Source: Leptoclinus maculatus (Eukaryota > Chordata > Actinopteri > Perciformes > Stichaeidae). From it: 64,000 bases of DNA. Below the pieces are notes generated by a model that saw nothing but the letters and a program-made list of their open reading frames with translations, searched no databases and was not told the origin of the DNA. Below are positions 47,018 to 51,528 of this stretch, piece by piece (the first letter of the stretch is position 1; every line of letters starts with the position of its first letter). The stretch is from the NCBI GenBank assembly GCA_032191485.1, contig JAVDOI010000131.1:115001-179000 (forward strand), read 5' to 3'. The translations under genes were made by a program, and so were the position numbers.

Positions 47018-49360
47018 TCCCATTTCGAGCTCTTCTTCAGTTCTTCGTGGACCTACAACGAGAGAGGATGGAGGTAGCTCTTCTCCAACACCAGTATGAT
47101 CTGATCGATTTGGCAATTCACCACATCCAGGCATTATGGGAAATATGCTTATCGGCACTTTGTCACGTGATAGCGGTACACTGCGCATGCGCAGTTCGTC
47201 CCTGGTCTTACGCTGCCGATACGCTGGTCTTACGCTGGCGATACGCTACTCATACGCTTATCATAGGTTCAATACGGTAAGTATACGAAACATTCTGTAT
47301 TTTCAAGGGGTTTTTGTGCGTATGAAAGTTTGTTGGGGGAATTTGCATACGCAACTCGTACGTTTTTCTCATACGCAGTAGTGTGACAGGGCCTTTAAAC
47401 TAACTCCAATTTACACCCTTCTGCCTCACCACTAGACGGTCAGATCAACTGACGTAGTGTAAAGAATGTGAATGTCCGAGCATCGAGGTTGGATGGGTCA
47501 AACAAACTCTCATTTGAAACCAAAAAGTTAACGTTGACTTATTTTACCGTACTTTTGTTACGTCACTTCCATACTTTACTAACGCCAGTTACGCAACGTA
47601 CTTACTTATTTCAACCCGAACCACGATCTTTTCCTAAACCTAACCAAGTAGTTTTGTTGCGTAAGTAAACCTAAAAACTAAGTACCTACGTTAGTTTATC
47701 TTTTAAAAGACACTGTATTCATGCAACGAGTGTAAACTGTACGTTTTCAGTGAGTTTCATTTGAAGACACCATGACACGTCCAAAACTGATGCTAAAGGG
47801 GCATCAAGAGATTGGAGAGTGAGGCCAAGCGTCGGTATTCGATGAGTTGTCAGTAGGATTGTGTTGCTAGCAGTAACCACAGATTCTTCCCATAGAAAGT
47901 GTTTCTATGATAGAATACTATCTATCTGACTCCAGTTTTTCTGTGTGGTGAAAACATACTAATTTATGAATATGCAATATAGAAGCACACAACTTGAAAT
48001 AGTGACACAGGGCCCTTCTTCATGAAAGGGCCCCTGGCGTTCAGGAGCAGCTTGATTTGTTTGTTATGCCACAGTCTACACAGTACAATGAAAGAAATAG
48101 ACAAAGTTTATTTCATTTTAAGATTTCAAATGTTTCATGCTGGGGCAAGTCTGTGTTTTATGTCTGACGGCACAAAGAAGACGATACAGGAAAAGTTTAA
48201 TTGTGTCTCTGTTACATCGTCACTGAGTGAAGACTCATAGGGTTGCTTCTATGGAGCTGTAGCATTTCCATTTCTTAACAGTGGCAGACATGTTGGCAGG
48301 CAACAAGTATATCAAGTGACCTGGAGTGTTTTTGGAGACTCGCTCCCACATGTCCCACATGTTTTTACCCGACAAGGCATTTCTGGTAGCCAAGACATAC
48401 GATTGTTCTCAGAGGAGAGACTGTGGTTTGTTAGCAGTGGCCTGTGTGAGTATCGGCCGTTTCTTTCCATCTTCACACTCATTCAGGCGTCTTGCACTCA
48501 TAGAAATCTGTGTGACAGCAGTTCAAACATGGACGTGTGGATGCTGACTGCCCTCATCTGGTCCCTCCGGGTGTTGTTGCTAAAAGAAAACCATTTTTTT
48601 GCATTTCCTCATGTCTCATATGCTTGGAAGGTAGCGCACAGTGGTTTTATTTGAGCTTTCTTGATGAAAACAACTGCCTGTTGCATCTGAAAACAGTGAC
48701 AAACTAGAAAAGAGCACAGATCTGTGTCACTGCAGTAAAGTCTGATTGAATGAATGAATGAATGCAAGTCAGTCAGTGTGAATCCCTGCTACCGCGAGAG
48801 GTCCTTGAGCTTACAGTCATAAATGAGCACAAATGAATTTAGGCTGATGGGTTTTGGGCTATTATGCGAGGTTAGCCGTGGACAGACAGACACACACACA
48901 CATGAACGCACACACGGCCCAAAACATAATCTCCTGGTGGAGATAATGAGAGCTGTGAGAATGAACCAAAACAATGAGCTCTAATATCAGTAGATAACAG
49001 AATTGAGCTTGGGTTTATCACCACAAGTGAACCCCTTTCACGTTGTCTTATGATCCATTGTTAATATGAATATATTTATTAGAATAGCTTTAATCCCAAT
49101 AACCGTTCACCCTCTCCGTTTCCCCTTCAGAGAAGAAAGACACCGTCCTCCGGCAGGTGCGTCTGGACCCGTGCGACCTGCAGCCCATCTTCGACGACAT
49201 GCTGCACATCCTGAACCCGGAGGAGCTGCACGTCATCGAGGAGATCCCGGCTGCCGAGGACCGGCTGGACCAGCTGTTTGAGATCGCGGGGGTCAAGAGT
49301 CAGGAGGCCAGCCAGACACTGCTTGACTCGGTCTACAGCCACCTCCCTGACCTGTTGTAG
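7046..49360 (+). CDS. tnfrsf21: tnfrsf21 (death receptor 6), whole coding span, six exons
   Basis: Type I membrane receptor of the TNF receptor superfamily. Family knowledge: DR6 signals in neurons, oligodendrocytes and lymphocytes through a cytoplasmic death domain. Joining 7046-7072, 21098-21815, 23784-24365, 36836-37101, 46133-46397 and 49131-49360 gives 2088 nt, 695 aa plus TAG. The human protein is about 655 aa. Junction phases are 0, 1, 1, 0, 1 and every intron is GT-AG. Order in the protein: signal peptide (about 1-20), four cysteine-rich domains (about 39-199, 18 cysteines), Ser/Thr/Pro/Gly-rich stalk (200-375), membrane helix (about 380-397), basic stop-transfer KRSSR, death domain (444-531), Ser/Gly linker (532-619), conserved tail ending HLPDLL. 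Stretches such as HFDINEHLPWMIVL, ALQHWTIR, DESEPLLRCDSTSS and SQEASQTLLDSVYSHLPDLL match what I know of vertebrate DR6 closely. The gene identity is secure. The first exon is the least certain part. Confidence 0.93.
7697..8981. repeat. 1.3-kb minisatellite with two unit types, intron 1
   Basis: The main unit is 11 bp (TCACTGTCTCC or TCACCGTCTCC). About 14 copies of a longer 27-bp unit that contains CCCTCAGACTTTACCTTCG are interspersed, dense at the left end and sparse to the right. As 11 is not a multiple of 3 and the unit has no plus-strand stop, all frames stay open for over 400 codons. These are artefacts, not proteins. Confidence 0.95.
9225..9715. repeat. Dispersed repeat family A, longest copy
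   Basis: Starts near CTGGTCTCACCCCCAGCTCG with AAGACCGACGCTCGG, and continues through GTACTTGTTACGTAAGTTACG to the CCTAAACCTAAG and GGAAGTTTATTTTGAAAGGAC series. Related pieces occur at 5975-6110, 47510-47755 and probably 25045-25150. It matches a repeat type I have seen often in percomorph genomes. The class is not resolved and no terminal inverted repeats are evident. Confidence 0.65.
10393..10424. repeat. GT microsatellite
   Basis: (GT)16, the left arm of an inverted pair with the CA run at 10528-10561. Confidence 0.95.
10528..10561. repeat. CA microsatellite
   Basis: (AC)17, complementary to the GT run about 100 bp upstream. Confidence 0.95.
12584..12919. repeat. GT-rich compound satellite
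   Basis: Runs of GT broken regularly by TTGTGGG, giving a unit close to GTGTGTGTTGTGG. The open frames rich in Cys-Val (plus) and Thr-His (minus) are repeat products. Confidence 0.95.
13228..13755 (+). repeat. Dispersed repeat family B, longest copy, with CTCF-like core
   Basis: The 5' module runs from GTGTTAAAGCTGCATTCTCT through CCACCAGGGGGCG (13264-13276), GTCTATGAGAAAATGACTC, ACATGAGTTTATGGTCTCA and GGGATGCTTTAGGGCGGGGC. It continues into a 3' module with AGCCAAGATGGCGACGG and CCAATGGGTGACGTCACGG. Other copies are at 32795, 41313 and 43634 (5' module) and 18075 (3' module). No terminal inverted repeats are visible, so it may be a SINE or a decayed non-autonomous element. Confidence 0.8.
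14572..14596. repeat. Short GT microsatellite
   Basis: (GT) run of about 12 units. Confidence 0.85.
15295..16065. repeat. Dispersed repeat family C, longest copy
   Basis: Shares CAAACTAGAAA(A)GAGCACA, GTGATTGAATGAAT(G)AA, CNGCAACCANGAGAG, TATGCGAGAT(T)AGC, GACAGACAGAC and ATAATCTCCTGG(C/T)(A/G)GAGATAAT with the segments at 37575-37922 and 48675-48955. Three diverged copies in the same orientation. The class is unknown. Confidence 0.65.
16070..16275. repeat. Common teleost dispersed repeat
   Basis: Contains AAACAAAGCCAGGCTAGCTG, TAAGCTAAGCTAACC and GTGGTATCAATCTTCTCATC, a string I recognise as widespread in percomorph genomes. Only one copy is in this window, so the call rests on memory of the family. 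Confidence 0.5.
18075..18250 (+). repeat. Dispersed repeat family B, 3' module only
   Basis: Carries the GGTTGCAAGAAACCAAGATGG and CCAATGGGTGAAGTCACG blocks found at the 3' end of the copy at 13.2 kb, with an internal repeat of the CAAGATGGCG unit. The 5' module with the CTCF-like core is absent. Confidence 0.65.
18592..18678. repeat. Long CA microsatellite
   Basis: Uninterrupted (AC)43. Confidence 0.98.
19688..20539. mobile_element. Non-autonomous hAT-type DNA transposon, complete, 852 bp
   Basis: Left end CAGAGGTCGGCAACC and right end GGTTGCCGACCCCTG are inverted repeats (14 of 15 match). They are flanked by a perfect 8-bp target-site duplication, ACCTAGGG, at 19680-19687 and 20540-20547. 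The CAG start, 8-bp duplication and terminal sequence are typical of the hAT superfamily. No transposase frame is present. Inside is a perfect 12-bp hairpin (19896-19928) in a CpG-richer part that may be a second, nested element. Confidence 0.9.
20548..21005. repeat. Dispersed repeat family D (copy 1)
   Basis: Shares ATAACCCAGTACCAAGTAGT, a GCAGC(C/G)AATCAC block and CTGCCGGCA with 43275-43510. Short TAGGTATTG and GGTATCG motifs occur at the edges. It ends about 90 bp before exon 2. The class is unknown. Confidence 0.45.
21098..21815 (+). CDS. tnfrsf21: tnfrsf21 exon 2: four TNFR cysteine-rich domains
   Basis: Residues 10 to 249 (last codon split). After the second half of the signal peptide come four TNFR-type cysteine-rich domains. 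Their cysteines are at 52, 55, 65, 73, 76, 91, 94, 98, 108, 116, 118, 132, 138, 156, 159, 174, 180 and 199. Diagnostic stretches are CDKCPAGTYVS, CPEGTFTR, CTCPP, KRRGSETEDVLCKPC, KGTFSDV and PGTKETDNVCG. After C199 the sequence turns into a Ser/Thr/Pro-rich stalk (ATPSSSSSSPVSTT). The acceptor is CTCTCAG at 21091-21097 behind a pyrimidine tract. The donor is AAAG|GTGAGA at 21815/21816. The ligand-binding ectodomain sits in this single exon. Confidence 0.95.
21816..23783 (+). other. tnfrsf21: tnfrsf21 intron 2 (about 2.0 kb)
   Basis: GTGAGA donor and CATCACAG acceptor in phase 1. It contains only a short poly-G run near 23523-23536 and a long CT-rich stretch before the acceptor. Nothing else recognisable is present. 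Confidence 0.85.
23784..24365 (+). CDS. tnfrsf21: tnfrsf21 exon 3: stalk, transmembrane and juxtamembrane segment
   Basis: Residues 249 (split) to 443 (split). A low-complexity, proline- and glycine-rich stalk (includes GQGSGGGGSGVSS) is followed by the strongly conserved HFDINEHLPWMIVL and an uninterrupted hydrophobic helix at about residues 380-397. Next come the basic stop-transfer KRSSR, then KKGPMQDPSS and EKWIYYSNGQG, as in other vertebrate DR6 proteins. The acceptor is CATCACAG at 23776-23783 after a long CT-rich tract. The donor is CAGG|GTAAGC at 24365/24366. The stalk is far more divergent than the membrane region, which is normal for the family. Confidence 0.94.
25182..25220. repeat. 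Perfect 17-bp inverted repeat with 5-nt loop
   Basis: AACATGATGTCATACAC is followed by CTACA and the exact reverse complement of the arm. RNA from either strand would fold into a short perfect stem. Too short for a typical miRNA precursor, so it is more likely a relic of a palindromic element. Confidence 0.85.
26102..26127. repeat. GT microsatellite
   Basis: (GT) run of about 12 units. A poly-C run lies nearby at 25922-25936. Confidence 0.9.
28659..28679. repeat. Short CA microsatellite
   Basis: (CA) run of about 10 units. Confidence 0.85.
29561..31140 (+). mobile_element. L2-like non-LTR retrotransposon, 5'-truncated, broken reading frame
   Basis: Reverse-transcriptase motifs in order: NYRPISNLPFLSKIIEKAVF, SGFRQHHSTETAL, LLDLSAAFDTVDH, CGVPQGSI, then YADD at about 30105-30116. 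Frame shifts near 30.2 and 30.58 kb split the rest over three frames (29616-30224, 30200-30598, 30574-30852), so it is dead. A 20-21-bp direct duplication at about 29859-29900 replaces part of the domain. The 3' end, with GAAGCACTTTGAATTACCTT and the terminal TTGCCTTGCCT, is typical of fish L2 (CR1-like) elements. An 8-bp match TACAATAA at 29553-29560 and 31141-31148 looks like the target-site duplication. Confidence 0.88.
32302..32338. repeat. GT microsatellite
   Basis: (GT)18. Confidence 0.95.
32795..32976 (+). repeat. Dispersed repeat family B, 5' module, with CTCF-like core
   Basis: Near-identical to the first 180 bp of the copy at 13.2 kb. The core CCACCAGGGGGCG is at 32819-32831. It stops abruptly after TTCATTTAGTA. 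Confidence 0.85.
35198..35690. repeat. Probable dispersed repeat with paired edge motifs
   Basis: TTTCCACTGCATGG and TTACCAGGT near the left edge and AAAAAAGTACCAGGTAGC at the right resemble a repeat class common in percomorphs that inserts near GGTACC-like edges. Only one copy is in this window. Tentative. Confidence 0.35.
35927..36470. mobile_element. hAT-like fragment with one recognisable end
   Basis: Starts with CAGTGGCGGGCCGTG, a terminal sequence I associate with hAT elements. The matching right end is missing and no target-site duplication can be paired. Truncated or coincidental. Confidence 0.35.
36836..37101 (+). CDS. tnfrsf21: tnfrsf21 exon 4: death domain
   Basis: Residues 443 (split) to 531, almost exactly one death domain. 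It reads VDILKLVAAQVGTQW, AFSNGY, DHERAYAALQHWTIR and VVEKIRCVMED, which fits the six-helix death fold. This domain recruits adaptor proteins in the cytosol; in the family, TRADD is the reported partner. Acceptor CTGCTCAG ends at 36835 behind a CT tract. Donor CACAG|GTAGGC is at 37101/37102 and the exon ends in phase 0. Codons are G/C-rich in third positions compared with the flanking intron, as expected for a real exon. Confidence 0.95.
37575..37922. repeat. Dispersed repeat family C, copy 2
   Basis: AGCCAAACACACCATCCAA, GTCGCCGCAACCACGAGAG, ATGCGAGATTAGCCGTGGAC and TTGCGGAGATAATGA match the copies at 15.3 and 48.7 kb. Confidence 0.65.
38570..38585. repeat. Poly-C run
   Basis: Sixteen consecutive C. 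Confidence 0.9.
38747..38865. repeat. Minisatellite, unit 13-14 bp (TCTGTCCCCAGCAG)
   Basis: About nine units. 13-bp (TCTGTCCCAGCAG) and 14-bp versions are mixed, differing by one C. Confidence 0.92.
39515..39896 (+). mobile_element. Tc1/mariner-type remnant, internally deleted
   Basis: Left end CAGTATGGCCAATAGTATGT is a decayed Tc1-like terminal repeat. The body from about 39670 corresponds to the 3' end of a Tc1 transposase gene: CCTCAACCCCCATCCAGCACC (DLNP..HLW region) and AAGCCTTCCCAGAAGAGCGA (SLPRR region). It has several stops. The right terminal repeat is degenerate (GGTGACCACCTACCAGTAG). No active product. Confidence 0.7.
41313..41556 (+). repeat. Dispersed repeat family B, 5' module, with CTCF-like core
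   Basis: Near-identical to the copy at 13.2 kb through GGGCGGGGCTAC. The core CCACCAGGGGGCG is at 41337-41349. Like the 32.8-kb copy it is preceded by TCTGAAAAGTGA, so the true left edge may be a little further out. Confidence 0.85.
42218..42239. repeat. Short GT microsatellite
   Basis: (GT) run of about 11 units. Confidence 0.9.
42311..42401. repeat. Long GT microsatellite
   Basis: Uninterrupted (TG)45, followed 84 bp later by a complementary CA run. Confidence 0.97.
42486..42540. repeat. Long CA microsatellite
   Basis: (CA)27, inverted relative to the GT run at 42311-42401. Confidence 0.97.
43275..43510. repeat. Dispersed repeat family D (copy 2)
   Basis: Shares ATAACCCAGTACCAAGTAGT and a CGCAGCGAATCAC block with 20.55-21.0 kb. 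It ends in AAACGATACCCAGCCCTAC. The class is unknown. Confidence 0.45.
43634..43895 (+). repeat. Dispersed repeat family B, 5' module, with CTCF-like core
   Basis: Near-identical to the copy at 13.2 kb and extends through CAGTGATTGACAGGT. The core CCACCAGGGGGCG is at 43658-43670. It shares the upstream GGAAGTGTG with the 13.2-kb copy. Confidence 0.85.
44458..44541. repeat. Long GA microsatellite
   Basis: (GA) run of about 42 units, followed by purine-rich DNA to about 44720. Confidence 0.97.
45012..45110. repeat. Irregular ACTTGGGAC-type minisatellite
   Basis: GGGACTTG, GGACTTGC and CTTGACTTGGGACACGAC units recur several times with diverged spacing. Confidence 0.6.
45111..45367. repeat. Dispersed repeat family E, copy 1, with internal 15-bp tandem
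   Basis: Both ends match 48262-48622: ATTTCTTAACTGTGGC at the left, and at the right a stretch of about 100 bp (45233-45340) that includes AGGCGTCTTGCACTCATAGA and GACGTGTGGATGCTGACTGC. The middle holds five units of GCAACAAGTGTGTAG (about 45149-45220) that are absent from the other copy. Confidence 0.75.
46133..46397 (+). CDS. tnfrsf21: tnfrsf21 exon 5: cytoplasmic Ser/Gly-rich linker
   Basis: Residues 532 to 620 (last codon split). It starts FDINQLMTSVNVSQSLSPV, passes through a Ser/Gly-rich run at residues 559-576, and ends with KGFFPDESEPLLRCDSTSS and ALSRNGSFITK. The second half is nearly the same as in other vertebrates. The Ser/Gly run occupies the place of a Ser/Pro-rich stretch in mammals. 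Acceptor CTATCTACAG ends at 46132 after a long pyrimidine tract. Donor AAAG|GTGAGA is at 46397/46398. The run of acidic and phosphorylatable residues (DESEPLL) could hold a sorting signal, but that is inference. Confidence 0.93.
46618..47393. mobile_element. Non-autonomous DNA transposon with 29-bp inverted ends (TTAA/TTTAAA flanks)
   Basis: 46612-46640 and 47371-47399 are inverted repeats with one mismatch in 29 (GGCCCTGTCACACTA at the end). Both ends abut TTTAAA, so the target-site duplication is TTTAAA or the inner TTAA. TTAA would point to the piggyBac or Kolobok type. There is no transposase frame. The interior is packed with CATACGC/GCGTATG motifs in both orientations and carries a TA run at about 46969-47016. 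Confidence 0.85.
46969..47016. repeat. TA microsatellite inside the element
   Basis: (TA) run of about 23 units. The Tyr-Ile repeat frames across it are artefacts. Confidence 0.95.
47510..47755. repeat. Dispersed repeat family A, partial copy
   Basis: TTTTGTTACGTCACTTCC, CCTAAACCTAACCAAGTAG and GCAACGAGTGTAAACTG match the copies at 9.2-9.7 and 6.0 kb. Confidence 0.65.
48262..48622. repeat. Dispersed repeat family E, copy 2
   Basis: Same outer parts as 45111-45367 (right part at 48473-48580 is almost identical), with about 160 bp of unique middle instead of the 15-bp tandem. Reading frames through it (including the peptide NLCDSSSNMDVWMLTAL in both copies) are unlikely to be real. Confidence 0.75.
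48675..48955. repeat. Dispersed repeat family C, copy 3
   Basis: GACAAACTAGAAAAGAGCAC, TGATTGAATGAATGAATG, GCGAGGTTAGCCGTGGACAG and ATAATCTCCTGGTGGAGATA match the copies at 15.3 and 37.6 kb. It directly follows family E copy 2. Confidence 0.65.
49131..49360 (+). CDS. tnfrsf21: tnfrsf21 exon 6: conserved C-terminal tail and stop
   Basis: Residues 620 (split) to 695, then TAG at 49358-49360. It encodes EKKDTVLRQVRLDPCDLQPI, FDDMLHILNPEELHVIEEIP, AAEDRLDQLFEIAGVKSQEA and SQTLLDSVYSHLPDLL. The spacing of leucines and acidic residues suggests a compact helical module after the death domain. Acceptor CCCCTTCAG ends at 49130. The high conservation of this tail relative to the stalk and linker implies a separate function from the death domain, but what it binds is not visible here. 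Confidence 0.95.
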
Positions 49361-49898
49361 TGCAAGGAAGGAGGAAAAAACCACGTTGATGAGAATCGGC
49401 ACAGGAGTAAAACAAGGAGTGTCTCTGTGGGAGGGATGACTCAGATCTGATGGAGTCTGACATTTCACATTGTCACATCATTTGAGCTAGGTGTTGTAGA
49501 TGAGGTGGTGATCTATTCCCCTCAATGACTCATTCAAATCTTTGCTGGTACTTTACACCTCTTTACCCTCCTCTTCAGTTGTCTTGTACACACTATTCCT
49601 TCAAAACACCTCCATCCTCTACCAAGATACAGGGTCAACCCTCAATGTGACTAACGCACACCGAGTGTCACACCAGGAAGTACTTATGTACTATGTGTAC
49701 AGCCTTGTTTAAGGTAGTGTCAAGAGAGTATTTTGACCAGGACAATTAGGCTCAAGGGCAGCCAAACTTAGTTTCTACATCTCAACTGGCCAATGCCTTC
49801 ACCTTTAAAGGGTTTTACTGGTGTTTCTTGTCGGTCGTGCCAATCGTCCTGGCTTCCCCTGCCTTTAACATGATTTCAGTGTTGAAACAAAAACAAAA

Positions 49899-49904
49899 AA
49901 TAAA
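49899..49904 (+). promoter_or_regulatory. Proximal poly(A) signal AATAAA
   Basis: Canonical hexamer about 540 nt after the stop codon. The next 30 nt (AT-rich, then TGGTGGTT) could serve as a downstream element. Use of this site would give a short 3' UTR without the CTCF-like core or the 20-bp repeat. Confidence 0.4.
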
Positions 49905-50172
49905 TCTAATTTAACATGGTGGTTATTGCTAAATGACTGCAATGAAGGAAACTACACACAGACAATGGTAAATAAGCTGTAACTCTAAATGGCACTGGTA
50001 ATATTCTTAGGGTTTAAAGGGTTTAGGAATCTTGTAAACCACATTCACAGATATTTTGCCCAGGTATGATTTGGAGGAGCTGGTCCCTTTTCTCAGCCCC
50101 TCTTTTTTTTTTCTTCTGCCTGTACCTGGAGCAAAACCATCTGTGGGTGATTTTAGCTGGTAACCTACCAGA

Positions 50173-50185
50173 CCAGCAGGGGGCG
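50173..50185 (+). promoter_or_regulatory. CTCF-like core motif in the 3' UTR
   Basis: CCAGCAGGGGGCG, preceded by GA and followed by GTG, fits the known vertebrate CTCF core (CCASYAGRKGGCR) at every position. It is outside any copy of repeat family B that I can detect. Confidence 0.45.
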
Positions 50186-50504
50186 GTGTCAGATTAGAGG
50201 GCTGACCTGCTGCTCTGGAACCAAAGCCATATTTAAAAAAAGATACTGGATTAAACATCAAAGTAATCCAATATTACATTAGTCTAGTAATATTCACCTA
50301 ATCTAATATTATGATTTATGGCTTTGCCTTTGAACTTTACGTTGTTGGACAAAGGGGTCCAAAACTATCAATGAACTGAACAGGAAGGGAGCAGCGTTTA
50401 CCGCCACTGCCTTTGCTTCTCTGGAACCAAAGCCATATATCTAAAAACGGTTTAGATACGTTGCTTTGGAAGCTCTGTCGCTGTTGGACTCAAGGACAGT
50501 ATAG

Positions 50505-50510
50505 AATAAA
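50505..50510 (+). promoter_or_regulatory. Internal poly(A) signal AATAAA
   Basis: Canonical hexamer in the 3' UTR, but without an obvious GT-rich downstream element. Weak candidate. Confidence 0.25.
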
Positions 50511-50887
50511 TACTTCTACCAGTACGCACATCCAGATCTCTGCTAGCTAGCCCTGTTTGCCTCAACAAATGTAGCGTTGATAAAGTGTTCTTGATACATT
50601 TCGGAGCTTCATGTACTGCTGAGTATTTCAGTGCTTTTTTTTCATGCGTGATATGTTGCGGATATGTAGTGGATATTAAAATCTAACAATGATGCACTAA
50701 TTCTATTTTCTAGACTGAGGCTGACTGTATTTTTCCTTCATTTTCACAGTCTTTTATTCTGAAATGACTAACATTTTATTTTGTTGTCATGTTTTCTACA
50801 TTTAGTTTGATTACGTTATTGTGGCACCTCTTTGTTATCATTTTGACTTCATTGTATCTGGTGTTTTCGCTGGCATTCAGATGTATT

Positions 50888-50906
50888 CCCCCCCCCCCCC
50901 CCCCCC
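50888..50906. repeat. Poly-C run in the 3' UTR
   Basis: About 19 consecutive C within the proposed 3' UTR, upstream of the two distal poly(A) signals. Confidence 0.9.
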
Positions 50907-51048
50907 TCGCTTGGCTTGATGATGACCTGGCCGGGATGTAAGTTATGCATTACTCCATACTTGAAGTCTACTTGTGTTACTTGATTGAAATGAGGTAGAA
51001 ATAATGTGCTCTTTCAGTTCCTTCGAAGTTCCAAGTTCTTAAAATAAT

Positions 51049-51054
51049 AATAAA
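51049..51054 (+). promoter_or_regulatory. Distal poly(A) signal AATAAA
   Basis: Canonical hexamer in an A-rich context. The sequence about 30 nt downstream includes CGCTGTTTGG. Plausible end of the longer transcript. Confidence 0.35.
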
Positions 51055-51522
51055 AGTGAAAAGCACCACCAAAAAAACTCATCGCTGTTTGGAGAGGATT
51101 TTGCAGGCGCCATGAGAGCAGCAAATGATGGACTCTGTTTTCACCAAACCAGTTACTATTGAAGCTCCCGTGGTGCTAGATGTGAACTCTCACCGGTTGG
51201 CCTGTTGCAGGGGGTCTTAACCCCGGACTGACTATTTCAAGTATTCCAGACAGAGCGAAGGAGAATGAAGGTTGTGTTGCTGTGGATTGTGAGATGTTGA
51301 AAATGATGATGGTGATGCTGGGGATGAGAATGTGTGAGCTTGCTCTCCACGACGCTGTGGAGACTCAAACTGCAGGGTGTGAGCTTTTTTTTCCTTTTAT
51401 CTTCTAAGGACGTCTGACAGCATGAAGATGAGGTGTGAAACGCACATGTGGCTCGAGTGGATGATTTCATTAATGTGTGTAACCAGTATGTTTACTACTA
51501 TGTAACCTCTTAAATTCAACCA

Positions 51523-51528
51523 ATTAAA
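51523..51528 (+). promoter_or_regulatory. Most distal poly(A) signal ATTAAA
   Basis: Common variant hexamer followed at about 25 nt by TGTGTGTGTGGTTGT, a strong GT-rich downstream element. On signal quality this is the best candidate for the transcript end. Confidence 0.5.

Larger units (their letters stand above)
46398..49130 (+). other. tnfrsf21: tnfrsf21 intron 5 (about 2.7 kb)
   Basis: GTGAGA donor and CCTTCAG acceptor in phase 1. Most of it is mobile DNA: an inverted-repeat element at 46.6-47.4 kb, a dispersed repeat at 47.5-47.75 kb and two more at 48.26-48.62 and 48.68-48.96 kb. Confidence 0.85.
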
